Shown here piece after piece: positions 29,905-39,754 of a DNA stretch of 49,753 bases. Numbering within the stretch: position 1 is the stretch's first letter; every line of letters begins with the position of its first letter. The notes beneath the pieces are model-generated. The model was not told where the DNA came from and made no database searches. It was given only the letters and a program-made list of their open reading frames with translations. Source of the DNA: Emiliania huxleyi CCMP1516 (Eukaryota; Haptophyta; Isochrysidales; Noelaerhabdaceae); contig NW_005201183.1 of the NCBI RefSeq assembly GCF_000372725.1, positions 143,197-192,949 of the forward strand, in the 5' to 3' direction. Made by a program: the position numbers and the translations under genes.

Positions 29905-31621
29905 ATGATCTCGACGTCGACGTGGCCTCGAGCGCACGCGTGGCCCAAAGCCGGCCTCATCGCCCTCGTTAGTTTCGTCGCTCTTGCCGTGACCGCTCGT
30001 GCTGTGGCTCGCGCGTCGGTCGTAAGCGATGCTGCACCGCTCACCAGCGCGTGGTCTGAGTTGCGCTTTGCCGATGCTAGCGCGTGGACGAAAAGGCCGG
30101 CCTTCGACTCGAACTGCGAGGCTCAGTGGACGTTGACCACACTCGCGGGCGTCTCGACCGGCTTCATCAATAAGGCCATCGGCTCGATGCAGTACCCGCT
30201 GCACGTGCATGATGTGCTGCCCGCCGGGAAACAGCTCGAGGTGCGGTCCGCACTCGGCCAGCGAATCGCGCTGACCAACGTCTCCGTGCTCGATCTCAAC
30301 CCGGCGACGATCCAGCTCGGCGTCTGCCGCGACGACCTCGAGTGGCTGCAGAGGCAGAGCTTTGCGCGCCAGGCGTTTGAGCGCTCGACCCGTCCGAACG
30401 ACGGGCTGCAGATCCTGGTGTCGGAGATCGTCACACACGTCCAGGTCAAGTTCCAGGTCGTCCAGACCATGGGCGCGCTCTAGCAGCAGCGCCGCACACG
30501 TGGCAGCACCACTCACTGTTCCGTCCCTCCGCTCCGCCTCCCTCTGAACTGTATCGTTGTCGTCTCTCTAGCCCCTCCCTCTCCAGACCTACGCAATCCC
30601 CCGCGCTGCAGGCTCCTTCATCCCCGACGTCTTCCTCGGCTGGGGCACCGCCAACGTGACCGTGCGCGGCGTGCTCGACATGCACGAATCCGCCCCCAGA
30701 CCTACTCCGCCGTCGGACACGTCCATGACGCGTCCTCACGGCCGCGTCGCAGGCACGTCGACTTGCGGCACATCGAGGCGGCCGCGCTCGGGCAGGTGCG
30801 AGCCTGCACCTCGCGAGGGGGAGGAGGTGTGAACAGCGTCTCTTCACACCTCCAGCTGTGAACAGTGCCGCGGAAAGTTCGACGTCGAGTCGATCTCGAT
30901 CGCTGCCGACGGCATCAGCGCCGGCTTGCTCAACGCGCCGATCCGCCAGGTCGCGGATCTGCTCGTCGGGGAGATGGGCCACATCATCTGCTACGGCGAC
31001 TCGGTAGCCCGCTGCCACGCCCCCCGCCCAACTCGCCACGCCCCCGCCCAACCTGCCGAGGAGAGGTGCCGTTCACGGCCTCGCGCGCGGTGCGATCAGG
31101 TTGCGGCGGTCGCCGTGTACAACAGCGAGACGTCGCACCTCACGAAGCTGCGCGGCGTGGTCCAGCTGCTCAACGCGGAGATCAGCGCGCGCGCCACGTT
31201 GGTCAACGTCCTCCTCTGGCCTTTTGGCGCCAGCTCCTCGGCAAGGCCCTCTGGCACGTGACGTGCACCACCTTGACCTGTCCGCGTGTGTGCTGTACCA
31301 TTAGGCGCCTCTCCGTTCCCGCGCGAAGTGGATCCGAACTTGGCGGCCGTCGAGCGCGCGCGCGCCGACATCGCAAAGCTGAAGGAGGTCGGGATAGAGG
31401 CGGAGCTGGGCGAGGGGCGGTTCGACCACATACGCGACGAGAACGGCGATGGAGTCTACCACGTTTGGGCGGGCGCGGATGGCGGCGGAGGGAAGTACGT
31501 GAACGGGATCTACCAGCCGAACCACATGGAGAACGACGGGATCGTCTCGATGCTCGCCACCGAGACGCTGGAGGAGCGCGCCCGCGGGAACTCGGCCAAT
31601 GTGGACGCAGTGGCAGAGTAA
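29905..31621 (+). CDS. Single-pass membrane protein, 6 exons, 423 aa
   Basis: Exons: 29905-30456, 30587-30681, 30753-30795, 30866-31003, 31100-31226, 31305-31621. They sum to 1,272 nt in frame. An N-terminal helix (KAGLIALVSFVALAVTARAV) is followed by a lumenal or extracellular part: a block with FINKAIGSMQYPLHVHDVLP, another with DVFLGWGTANVTVRGVLDMH, and KFDVESISIAADGISAGLLN. The pattern of hydrophobic strands recalls LEA/BPI-like lipid-binding sheets, but I cannot name a family. The last exon has DENGDGVYHVW, like an EF-hand calcium loop without its helices, and a Gly-rich turn. Junctions 2-3 and 5-6 need GC donors that mimic the following exon; the other three are GT-AG. An upstream ATG at 29875 adds ten residues. 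Confidence 0.65.
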
Positions 31622-31955
31622 AAGTTAGAGAGACGCGGACTCTTTTGAGGGGAGCTGGATCTTTATTTTCTTTGCTCATTGCACATTGGTTAAACCCGGG
31701 GGAACTCGGCGGAACCTCTGCCCTACTCAGTACCTCGAAACACGGCGGTATCGGACACACAGCCTGAATCACAGCAGCAACCTCGTGCTGTGTCGTGGGG
31801 GCGTGTTGAGTATATGAGCGACCCACCGCGAGGGTTGCTCCTGACTCTGGCCTTTTCTGGGTCACGTAGCCACACCTCGCCTCCTTGGTGCGAGTGGCTG
31901 CCAGTTCGACTCTGGGGAGGATCGAACCGTCAACAGGTACGGTTAAGTGTCAAAG
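31622..31955. other. Intergenic
   Basis: Short spacer between two plus-strand genes with no repeat or gene. TTCGACTCTGG near 31907 is tRNA-arm-like but no cloverleaf can be built. Confidence 0.6.
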
Positions 31956-32870
31956 ATGTCCCATCGGGGCGAGGAGCGTCGCTGGCGTGATGATCAACAG
32001 CGCGCCGAGAACGGACGCGAAGAGCGGCGATGGCGGGGCGAGCCGCGACGGCGGTCGCGATCGCGCGATGAGCCGCGGCGGGATGAGCTGCGACGGCGCA
32101 ACGAGCGTTGGCAAGGCGAGCCACACACTGACGGGCGGCATGACGAGCGGCGCGGCTACAACGCCTCTTGGTGCAGTGGCCGCGAGCAGCGATGGCACGC
32201 TGAGCCACACGCAGCTGAGCGCTGGCGCGACGAGCCATTGCGAGGCGAGCGACGGCCGCATCATGACGGGCGGCACGTTGAGCGGCGCGGCTGCAACGAC
32301 CGACCAAGCATAGGCGAGCGCGAGCGCGACTTGTACGATCGGCGCGATGATCGGTCCCACGATCCCAGGCGCGACCATGACCGGCGCGACCGCCGCGGCG
32401 AGGGGCAGCCTCAGCACAGCGACCGCCGGTTGAGTCCGCCGATGCGTGGTGCGGGATCGCGCGACGAGAGGCACACCTCTGCTGCCGGAGGTCAGCTCGA
32501 TGCTAAGCAGCTCAGCGGCCGTATCTCGCATGCCAGCGGCGCCGACGAGCTGCTCAGGCTCTTTGCTGCCCACAGCGCGAACTTGAACCACATCCACGCT
32601 GCGAACCTGTGGAACAAACTGGGCAAGCAGCGCATCGAGCGGCGGCACGAGGGGCGGCTTGAGCAGCTGGTGCAGCGCACGCTCGACCTGGTTTCTTCGT
32701 GCCGAGCACGCGAGCTGGCCAACGTGTCTCACGGCGTTGCAAGGTGCGGCCTGAGGCCGCCGGGGAGGCCGCCGGGGAAGGGCAAGCCGCCCGCGTCGGC
32801 GGCGAGGAACGGGTTCGGCCGCACCAGGTGGGTGGACATGAGCATCGCGAGGACAGCAGTTCACCTTCGG
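31956..32870 (+). CDS. Octotricopeptide-like protein with Arg-rich N-terminus, probably truncated
   Basis: Start at ATG 31956 (MSHRGEERRWRDD; an ATG also lies three codons earlier). Residues 1-160 are Arg/Asp/Glu repeats of RS/RD type (RRWRGEPRRRSRSRDEP), expected to be disordered and RNA-interacting. From about residue 185 comes QLSGRISHASGADELLRLFA, then HSANLNHIHAANLWNKLGKQ and LVQRTLDLVSSCRARELANV. This is the entry repeat of octotricopeptide/FAST-kinase-like organelle RNA-binding proteins. Family members carry many such repeats and usually a RAP domain; only about one and a half are present before TGCAAG|GTGCGG, a good donor at 32741, and no further repeat lies downstream. The frame stays open into the next gene, but the joining segment (32745-32980) has no protein character. 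Either an exon is hidden or the gene has lost its 3' part. Confidence 0.5.
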
Positions 32871-32981
32871 GTTCGGACGTCAGAGCTACAAACACTGAAA
32901 AAGAAACCGCGCCTTATTACCTGCCCCAATCGAAGGAGGCGCCCCCGGCTGAGCACGCCCCCCAGCATCCTTGCGGTCACA

Positions 32982-33870
32982 ATGATCGCGCAACCCGTTC
33001 CGACCGAGGCCGACGGGTCGGCCCCGCGCCACTCGCGCGCCTCGGGCGTGCGGCGCCTCGCGCCGGTCCTCGCCCTCCTCGCCGGTGCAGGGGCCTTTGC
33101 GTACTATGGCACGGGCGCCACCGCGCCATCGCCGTCCGACATCAAGCTGGCGATTGGCAAGCCCTTTGTGCAGGGCATCATCGCGCTGTTCGAGCTCAAG
33201 GTGGACCAGATCACCCTGCAGAAGCCCGAGTCCCAGTGGTCGCACTTTGCCCTCGACCTCATTGCCTTTGACCTAAAGATGGACATCCACATGGAGCTGC
33301 TCTTCTTCGGCGCGCAGGCGACGCTCGCGTCGGCGGAGATCGACCTCATGTTCCGCGGGGAGCGGTTCGGCACTCTCTCCACGCTCCCCTGCCCGCTCGG
33401 CGGCGGCGGTAAGATCAAGACGCAGATGGCCGGCCGGCTGGTTGTTGATGACGTGGCCGTCTTCCAGAAGATTGCGCGCGCCGTCGTGCACGAGGACGAG
33501 TTCACCGTCGAGCTGTACTCGACGCTGGCGGTCGAGCTGCGCGGCTCCGACAACGGGTGCCTCCTCAGGAGCGAGATGTGCAAGACGGTCGGCTCGGCGC
33601 GCATCCCCGGCGTCACGTTTGCAAAGTCGGTCACGCTCAGGGGCGCGCAGGGCTTTGCGGTGGACATGCGCCCGCTGCAGCTGACGGACCTGCCGTCGTT
33701 CGAGCCGGCCGGCAAGGCGCTCATCTCGCTCGAGGCTCGCGTCTACAACCCCTCCACCTTTGTCTTCCGCGACCTCGACGTCTTCTCGATCGACGTGTAC
33801 ACGGACGACTCGTGGCCAAAGACGGAGAAGCCGGCTGCCGACTCGCTCGGCGTAGAGATCGCGAACTCCG
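32982..33870 (+). CDS. LEA_2-like membrane-anchored protein, 3' end disrupted
   Basis: Start at ATG 32982 (MIAQPVPTEADG), where character changes sharply from the preceding frame. An N-terminal helix (RLAPVLALLAGAGAFAYYG) anchors a lumenal domain rich in alternating strands: FVQGIIALFELKVDQITLQK, then FALDLIAFDLKMDIHMELLF, AEIDLMFRGERFGTLSTLPC and, near 33725, ALISLEARVYNPSTFVFRDL with SIDVYTD. The NP-containing strand pair is typical of LEA_2 (water-stress/hypersensitive response) domains. The likeness ends near 33870, where the frame runs into unrelated sequence and an aspartic protease segment opens in another frame. The gene is either spliced there or cut off. Confidence 0.6.
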
Positions 33871-34400
33871 CACCTCGGACGTCGTTGAGGGGCCGCTGCA
33901 CGGCTCGAAACGGGTCCCGAGCATACCCGCTGTGTTCGAGGATCTCACGTACCAGGACCGAAAGGGCGAGCACCACCGACTGGAGGGCTCGCTCCTCGAC
34001 ACTGGTGCCGGAGTCACGGTCGTCGACGAGGCCACCGCAGATCGCATGTGCAAAGCGGGCGCCGCGGTGATCGACCGGTCGAGCACCGGAATCACGCTCT
34101 CGGGCGTCGGCTCGCGGAGAGTCGTGGGCACGCTGCGCATGCGAATCGCCATCGCAGCGACTCACCTGGAGAGTGGGCGAACGACGCGATTGCGCTATGA
34201 GCATGTCGGCCTCGTGGCGGAGGGAGACGACCAAATTCGCATCTTTGGCAACGACTTTTCCTACACTCACGTGAAGGATGTAGCGTTGGGTGAGCATCAC
34301 GCCATCCTACGGCACGGCGGCGAGTTGCACCGGGCCAACATCGTCACGGACGTCAAGCTCAAACGCATGTACGAATGCGCTGCCGAGGAGGGGAGGATGG
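33860..34400 (+). mobile_element. Retropepsin-like aspartic protease fragment of a retroelement
   Basis: In the frame ending at 34489, SIPAVFEDLTYQDRKGEHHR leads to LEGSLLDTGAGVTVVDEATA. The DTGA loop (near 33999) with flanking hydrophobic strands is the active site of retroviral-type aspartic proteases, which work as dimers. LSGVGSRRVVGTLRMRI and IRIFGNDFSYTHV fit the flap region and the terminal hydrophobic-Gly strand. No capsid, zinc knuckle, reverse transcriptase or integrase is nearby, so it is a fragment or a domesticated domain. It runs into repeat R1 segment b at about 34385, which may be a terminal part of the same element family. Confidence 0.65.
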
Positions 34401-34715
34401 GCGGTCGGCGTCGGAGTAGCAGGCTGCAGGGCGTACGGGGTAGCCGTCACTTTCCTGCCTCACAAGGGCGGGGCTGTCCCGGAAAGTGAGAAACGCCGGG
34501 CAGCGTGGCGCATTACTGAACCCTCCCATACGTGCTTGTGCTTCCTCCTTCGCTGTCCCATCTCCTCATCTCTTTCCCGCCTGGGCGGGGCGGTGGGCGG
34601 GCGCGCGGTGCGGCGTGGCGTGTGCGTGTGTGCGACTGCAACGGAGGACCGCTCGCAGAGGACCATTGGGTTTGTACTATTAACAACGAAGGCGCTCTCA
34701 AAAAGAAGAAAATAG
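34385..34715. repeat. Dispersed repeat R1, segment b, inverted copy
   Basis: Reverse complement of 1951-2250. Confidence 0.85.
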
Positions 34716-34788
34716 CCTGCGTCTGTGAGGCGCCGACGAAACTTGAACCCACCCGGTCTTTGTACCATCGCGCATCGGAAGCTGCTAC

Positions 34789-35010
34789 ATGAGTTCGCCG
34801 TCGATCCCACTGCCCTTCACTGGCGGGCTGCCGAACCGCACCTCGGAGAGCACGACGCAGCCCACCGACACCGCCTCCTCCGACGTCTCCTCCGTCATGA
34901 AGGGCGTCGCCGCGCTGCACCGACAGCTCAGCGGCGGGGATGAGAGTGTTCCGATGCCGTTCGCTCCCAGCCAGCCCTACCGCCACTCCGCTGAGCAATG
35001 CGCCAAGTAG
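34789..35010 (+). CDS. Small hypothetical protein, 73 aa
   Basis: ATG 34789 to TAG 35010. Ser/Thr/Pro-rich N-terminus (MSSPSIPLPFTGGLPNR) with a short amphipathic stretch (VMKGVAALHRQLSGGDE). The composition is protein-like, but no homologue is known to me and length alone gives weak support. It could be an exon of something larger. Confidence 0.3.
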   Translation: MSSPSIPLPFTGGLPNRTSESTTQPTDTASSDVSSVMKGVAALHRQLSGGDESVPMPFAPSQPYRHSAEQCAK

Positions 35011-35853
35011 AGCGCTCGTCGTCGCGCCGTGCGCGGCGCGCGCAAAGCCCGAGCACAACGAGACCAAAGCTGCTGTCGATTAGCGCGGCGATGCGCCGCC
35101 GGGGGAGTCTTGTTGGGTGTGCAATCTTTGGTGCGTAGCTACCGTCGGGTACTTATTTTAAGACCAGGTAAACAGCAATAGATCCGGGTGTAGTGCCGGA
35201 TCAGTTCCTGGAGCCAGGGGGACCGATTTGCACTTGCCAAGGGACCAATTGCTAAACCCACCCGGGCGGGGGCCGGGGGGGGGGAGGGGGTACAGGGGGC
35301 CGCCCCACAGACCCGTTGCCACGCGCACCAGGTGAGAGGTTCCGCCAAACGCGCACGTTCGGCACAGCAGATACATCACACTGGCGGGATGCAAGGGTAC
35401 ACTCAACACCTACCCGACAGTACATTCCATGCCAGAACCTTCATGATGGAGGACCGATTCTCGGCAAGTTGGCAGGGCGGGCAGCTGTGAAGGATCGATT
35501 GCTGTACAACGAGGGACCGATTCCGTGAGGGCTGGGTACTGATTAGGCCGGGGGCGCGAGCGTGTGTGAGAGAGACACAGAGAGAGCGAGAGCGCGACCA
35601 CTCCGAGGGGAGGCCGAGAGGAGTTTCAGTTTGCGGGCTTGTCAGCAAGGGTGGCCGAGTCGCCTCCGCGGGACACGTCACACACTTTCGCTGGAGGAGC
35701 TGCGATGGATGGAGAGCGTAGCGAAGACACGTAGACGCACTGTACAAGAGGGGCGATCGTACTCCCCCCCGCCCCCGGGGAGAACTCCCGCTGTGACGAC
35801 CCAACAGCCGCAAACGACGCGGCGCGTTTTCACGCGTGAAGCCAGCCGGCCGG
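35011..35853. other. Intergenic
   Basis: No gene or repeat I can support; short G and C runs near 35270 and 35765. Confidence 0.6.
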
Positions 35854-37226
35854 CTATCCGATGAAGGAGAAGACGGAGCTCCCGGTCGGCGGCGGGAGCG
35901 CGTCGCTCCTCTCAGCCGAGGATGGGACCAGCCGCTCTGACGAGAGAGAAGGCGGCGTGTCGCTTCGCTCCGCCATCCCCGACCACGGCTCGCCGACCAT
36001 GCCCATCCCCATCATCGGCTCGGCTGCGGCGAGGAACGGGAAGGCTGATGGCGGAGCAGCGCTCTCGCGCCGTCCGACTGATTGCGGCGGGGCCGTCCGC
36101 GACATCGCCGCAGCGACGAGTGACACGACGGGCAGCTCGCGCGCCGCCGCCAGGAGCCGCTCCGCGTGTGGCGTGATCTCCACTCTCGCCTCGAGGTCGA
36201 TCTCCGCGATCTCGTCGAGCCTAAGGAGAGACGGGGGCGGGAGAGGTCGGGCGGTGGTGGTTGCGGTGGCCGGTGGGGTGGTGGCGGCGGCGGCGTGGGT
36301 GGGTGGGGCGAAGCGCGCGTCAGAGCTGCGAGCTGCGGCAGCGACACCACGCCCGCCTCGGCGAAGGTGGGCGCAAGCTCGCTCAGCCGAAGCGACGAGA
36401 GCAGCTCGCCCTATATGGGAGTCCGGCGACCAACGGCGTCAGCTCCGTGCCGCGCGTGTCGCTGCCCGCCGAGGAGGGAGGAGCGACCAGCGTCTCGGGC
36501 GGCGGAGGCGGCGGCGGTGGCGGCGGCATCGCGAGCACCGGCTGAGCGAGCTCCTCGATGGCAAAGCTCACGGCCGCCTACTCGGGAGGCCGAGCCGCGT
36601 GTGCAAGGGGTCAGCGGGGCGGCGGAGTCCTTCTGTCCTGCGGCGAGCGCCGCGCGGAAGCGAGCGTGCTCCTCCGCGGCGAGCCGCGCCGCCGCGCTCC
36701 TCTGCGCCTCCGCGTGCTCCTCCGACAGCCGCCGAACCGCTTGCAGCCTCTCGTGCTGCTCCTGCTCGCGCTGCAGCCGCGTCGCCACGGCGGCGCTCCT
36801 CCTCCCTCTCGCCTCGGCCGCGACGACGTCAGCCCTCGAGGCCTCGATGCGCGCCGCCGCGAGGCGACGCTCCGCTGCGACGAAGGCGGCCTCTGCCGCA
36901 GTCAGCTCGCGCTGCGCCGCCTCGGACTCTCGCTCCGCGAGAGTGGACTCGGCGGCCGCGACGTCGGCCGCGGTTGCCGCGTCCTGTGCCTCGCAGGCGG
37001 CCACATCCGCCGCCTCGCGTGCGGTGTCGACAGCGGAGCGCGATGCCGAGCAGCCAGCGTCCAGCTCGCTCAAGAGAGCCGCTCGACGGTCCTCGCTGAT
37101 CCCCGCCATGAGCTGCTGAGTCACGATGTCGCCGGATTTCAAGAGCGTGGTGTGCGGCTCGCCAGCGCCGGCCGAAGTAGACGCTCCGTCGTCCATGCCG
37201 AAGGGCGACGTCATGAAGTCCGTCAT
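35854..37226 (-). CDS. Coiled-coil protein with SAM-like C-terminal domain, 4 exons, 389 aa
   Basis: Exons: 36624-37226, 36470-36577, 36319-36410, 35854-36220. They sum to 1,170 nt in frame. Exon 1 (start MTDFMTSPFG) has a 150-residue Ala/Glu/Arg heptad region (for example ATRLQREQEQHERLQAVRRL), a long coiled coil. Exon 2 is an amphipathic stretch plus poly-Pro. Exons 3-4 together read LSELAPTFAEAGVVSLPQLA, then LDEIAEIDLEARVEITPHAE and RLLAAARELP, which resembles the last helices of a SAM domain. The tail is Ser/Pro-rich. All three junctions fit only with GC donors (GACTCC|GC, TCCTCG|GC, CTGAC|GC). Intron 1 would be only 46 nt, so that junction is the least sure. The gene diverges from the plus-strand gene at 37524 across about 300 bases. 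Confidence 0.6.
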
Positions 37227-37523
37227 CGTTCTCAGGGTTCCAACTTTTTCCGGGGTATGGTATGGTGTCGCCCAAACCGGTAGGGGGTATGGTCCTGCTC
37301 GCCCAAGACTAGCCCTACCATACCCCCAAGCAGGTCTGCCAGCAGGAGGTACTTCCAGCCTGCTGTGGGACAGGGAACAGCTGACGCAGTCTCGCCAAGG
37401 CTCGGGTTTGACTCGGCCAGACAAAAACCCGAGGGGCGTGGGCGTACAGTTGTACCTCGCCAGGGGGATCCGGCCGCCGAAATCGACGTCGCCGGGCCGC
37501 CGCGTTTGGGTTGTCTTCGTCAC
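37227..37523. promoter_or_regulatory. Putative bidirectional promoter with hairpin
   Basis: It separates two divergent genes. GGGGGTATGGT at 37283-37293 pairs with ACCATACCCCC at 37317-37327 around a 23-base loop, and GGGGTATGGTATGGTG lies just before at 37255-37270. The promoter role is inferred from position. Confidence 0.4.
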
Positions 37524-38436
37524 ATGATGTCGTGCGTCGTCGATGGGAAGGCAGCCGTCATGAACTGGCTGAGCACCACGGGCGAGTGGCTCGAAGCCCG
37601 GTGCGCCCGGGTCGACAACGTCGAGCCCGAGCCGCAGGAGGAATTGGAAGGCGCCATGCGCGCACATTGCTCCTCTAACCCACCGTGCTTGGCGCTCACC
37701 TGCTGCTTTGGCCTATTAGGGGAGTGCGCGAACGACGAGGGCGCTGAGTACAAGGAGCAGCACACCGTCACCAGCCGCGCAGTCGGGCGCCGCCGCTTCG
37801 GCCGCCGGCCACCGCGCCGGACCACGGTCGTGGTCGCAGGAGGCCGCCGCCCTTTCCGGCCTATGATGGGCTTCGGGCTGGGGGTTGCCACGGGCGCACT
37901 CGTGGCGTCGAGCGTCACACGCAACGAGCGGCGGCGCGCTGAGGAGGAGCGGCGGCTTGCCGAGCAGCAGGCTGCCGCCGCCGCCACCGCCAACTTGCTC
38001 GCCGCCAATGCGATCGCCGCCACCGCGTCGGCTGAGCGGGCAGAGGCCGCGGCAAAGGAGGCGGCCGAGCACGCGGATGCTGCTCAGGAGGCGGCCGAGG
38101 AGTCAGCCGGGTCGCTCTCTAGCAAGGTGCTCAGCTCTCTCGAATTCTCGCCCCCGCCATCCCCCGCCGTCCCGCCCTCGAGGCCCCGCCCCACGGCTGT
38201 ACCGGCTTCAGGTGGAGCGGATTTGCCAGGCTCTTGGCATTAAGAAGGGGAAGAACTTGCCCAAAGCTGTCAGCAAGGCGAACATCAAGATGGGATGGGA
38301 GGAGGACCCCGGCACGCCTCTGCCCGAGCAGGTTGTCGCTCGCCCGACCTCTCCACGCTGCAGCCCTTCCCGTTACCGTCAGCCCTCTCACGCCTGCACG
38401 CTGCAGGTGGATCGGCTTCTGAAAGCGCTCGAGTGA
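37524..38436 (+). CDS. Coiled-coil protein of unknown function, 3 exons, 250 aa
   Basis: Exons 37524-38126, 38212-38331 and 38407-38436, all phase 0, both introns GT-AG (AGCAAG|gtgctc...cttcag and GAGCAG|gttgtc...ctgcag). The N-terminus has a Cys-rich patch (PCLALTCCFGLLGEC), then a basic region (GRRRFGRRPPRRTT), a short hydrophobic stretch (MMGFGLGVATGALVASSV) that could insert in a membrane, and an Ala/Glu coiled coil (RNERRRAEEERRLAEQQ). Exon 2 is a different, lysine-rich segment, VERICQALGIKKGKNLPKAV then NIKMGWEEDPGTPLPEQ. The ten-codon last exon (VDRLLKALE) resembles the start of exon 2, as if the acceptor-proximal sequence had been duplicated. The family is not recognised. Confidence 0.75.
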
Positions 38437-39754
38437 TGCGCCAAGTCGACAACCAGCGGGACATCACGGCGTCAGTGGGGCGTCAGCGGGCGACTCGACA
38501 TTGCCCCGCGCCCCCCTCCATCTCCTTGTGACATCCGTGTGGTGCTCGGCACTGCGGCGACACTGGGTGCGTGGGTGGCTGAGTGGCTCGGGCGCTCGGC
38601 ATAGTCAGACGATTGTGTAGAAGTAGAACACGGACATACCACACACGCCCGACCCGCAGAAAAGAGCGGTAAAGCGTGCCCCCCTTTCCTGCCCGGAGGG
38701 GGGGGGATATTGTTCTTCATCTATCTCTGTATATAACCGACAACCGTGTGTGTGTGCTCGTTTCGCTGGCAGCGCGCGGCGCCGGGCTCGAGGGCTCGAC
38801 CCTCTCGGCGCCGCCTGTCGTGCCGCGGCTGCCGCGTTGGTCTGTGTCGATGGTCTGTGCATCTCGCAATCCGTTTGCCTTACCTTAACCATACCTCTCG
38901 CAATCCGCCCCTGGTGTCGCAATATCACCAGTCGCTCTCGTCGCTCGGCGCGCATCCCCATCCTCGTCCCTCCCTCCTCTCCCTCGCCGCGCCGCCGGTA
39001 CTCGTCGAATGGAAGCTCCTTTGTGAAGTTGCGGGGACCCTGGAATCCCAGCCTGGATTGTAACACTTCTACCTAGGACGAGAACTAGAGTGATGGTTGG
39101 TGCATGGTGGTACTCTCCTGCAAAACCACAGTCCTTCTTGTGACATGGCAGGCCACTCTCAAGCCCTACAAGCATCAGATCACCCATTTGGGGAGGGTTG
39201 ACATCGTGATTTCCGCGGAAAAGTTCTTTTTCTGAAAATTCCAGCTTGAAGAGAGGGAAAACCCCGACTGGAGGGCCCAGACCTACCCTACCTACCCCGG
39301 CATGAGGCCCGCCCAAGCAAGAATATAAACAACACCTGGTCCCTCGCCGAACGCCGATTCTCGCTGGAGAGGGGCTTATTCGTCCCACTCTCGTCGTTGC
39401 CGTACGGGGAGGGGGCTAGGGGGCATCGCCTTCCTCCCCCACGCCACGCATGTCAGGCTCGGCCGCCGCGAGGTCTCGCGGCGGCTTGGCTGAGGGTCTC
39501 TCTTCGGTTCGCGTATGCCGCAAGAAGGACGCATTACTCAATCTACCTCTCTCACCCTCTACCCCTACTCTACGCGTGCGAGCCGCGTGTGAGTACGGAG
39601 GGGCCCATTGCAGAGGTGGGGCGCCCCAGCTCTTCACAACGAACCTGGTCAAGCCACTCGCGGTCGTCCCACCCTCGTTCTCTCCCCTCTGTCGCGTCTT
39701 GGAGCACTTGGCCGCGGTTTGCTAACGAAAGCCTGTTGCCGTACCGTAGTGTAT
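38437..39754. other. Intergenic, with inverted copy of the 16-kb hairpin loop
   Basis: 39095-39165 is the reverse complement of 16069-16140 (TGACATGGCAGGCCACTCTC core). CTACCCTACCTACC at 39283 echoes the TAGG tract at 16246. No gene is supported. Confidence 0.6.

Noticed and set aside
30457..31304. Ten-base intron at 31090-31099
   Set aside because: It arose only if the exon was resumed at 31066. A single 96-nt intron (31004-31099) keeps the frame and is far more plausible.
31890..31940. tRNA-like T-arm (CCAGTTCGACTCTGG) and a nearby GGTTCGATCC on the other strand
   Set aside because: No acceptor stem, D-arm or anticodon arm can be drawn around either on either strand.
31947..34070. One 707-residue protein covering the OPR-like and LEA_2-like parts
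   Set aside because: The frame is open throughout, but 32745-32980 has no protein character and a fresh ATG with membrane anchor starts at 32982. Two genes are more likely.
38885..39388. 167-residue minus-strand frame with a Cys/His stretch
   Set aside because: The apparent conservation with the 16-kb locus comes from the dispersed loop sequence, not from a shared protein.
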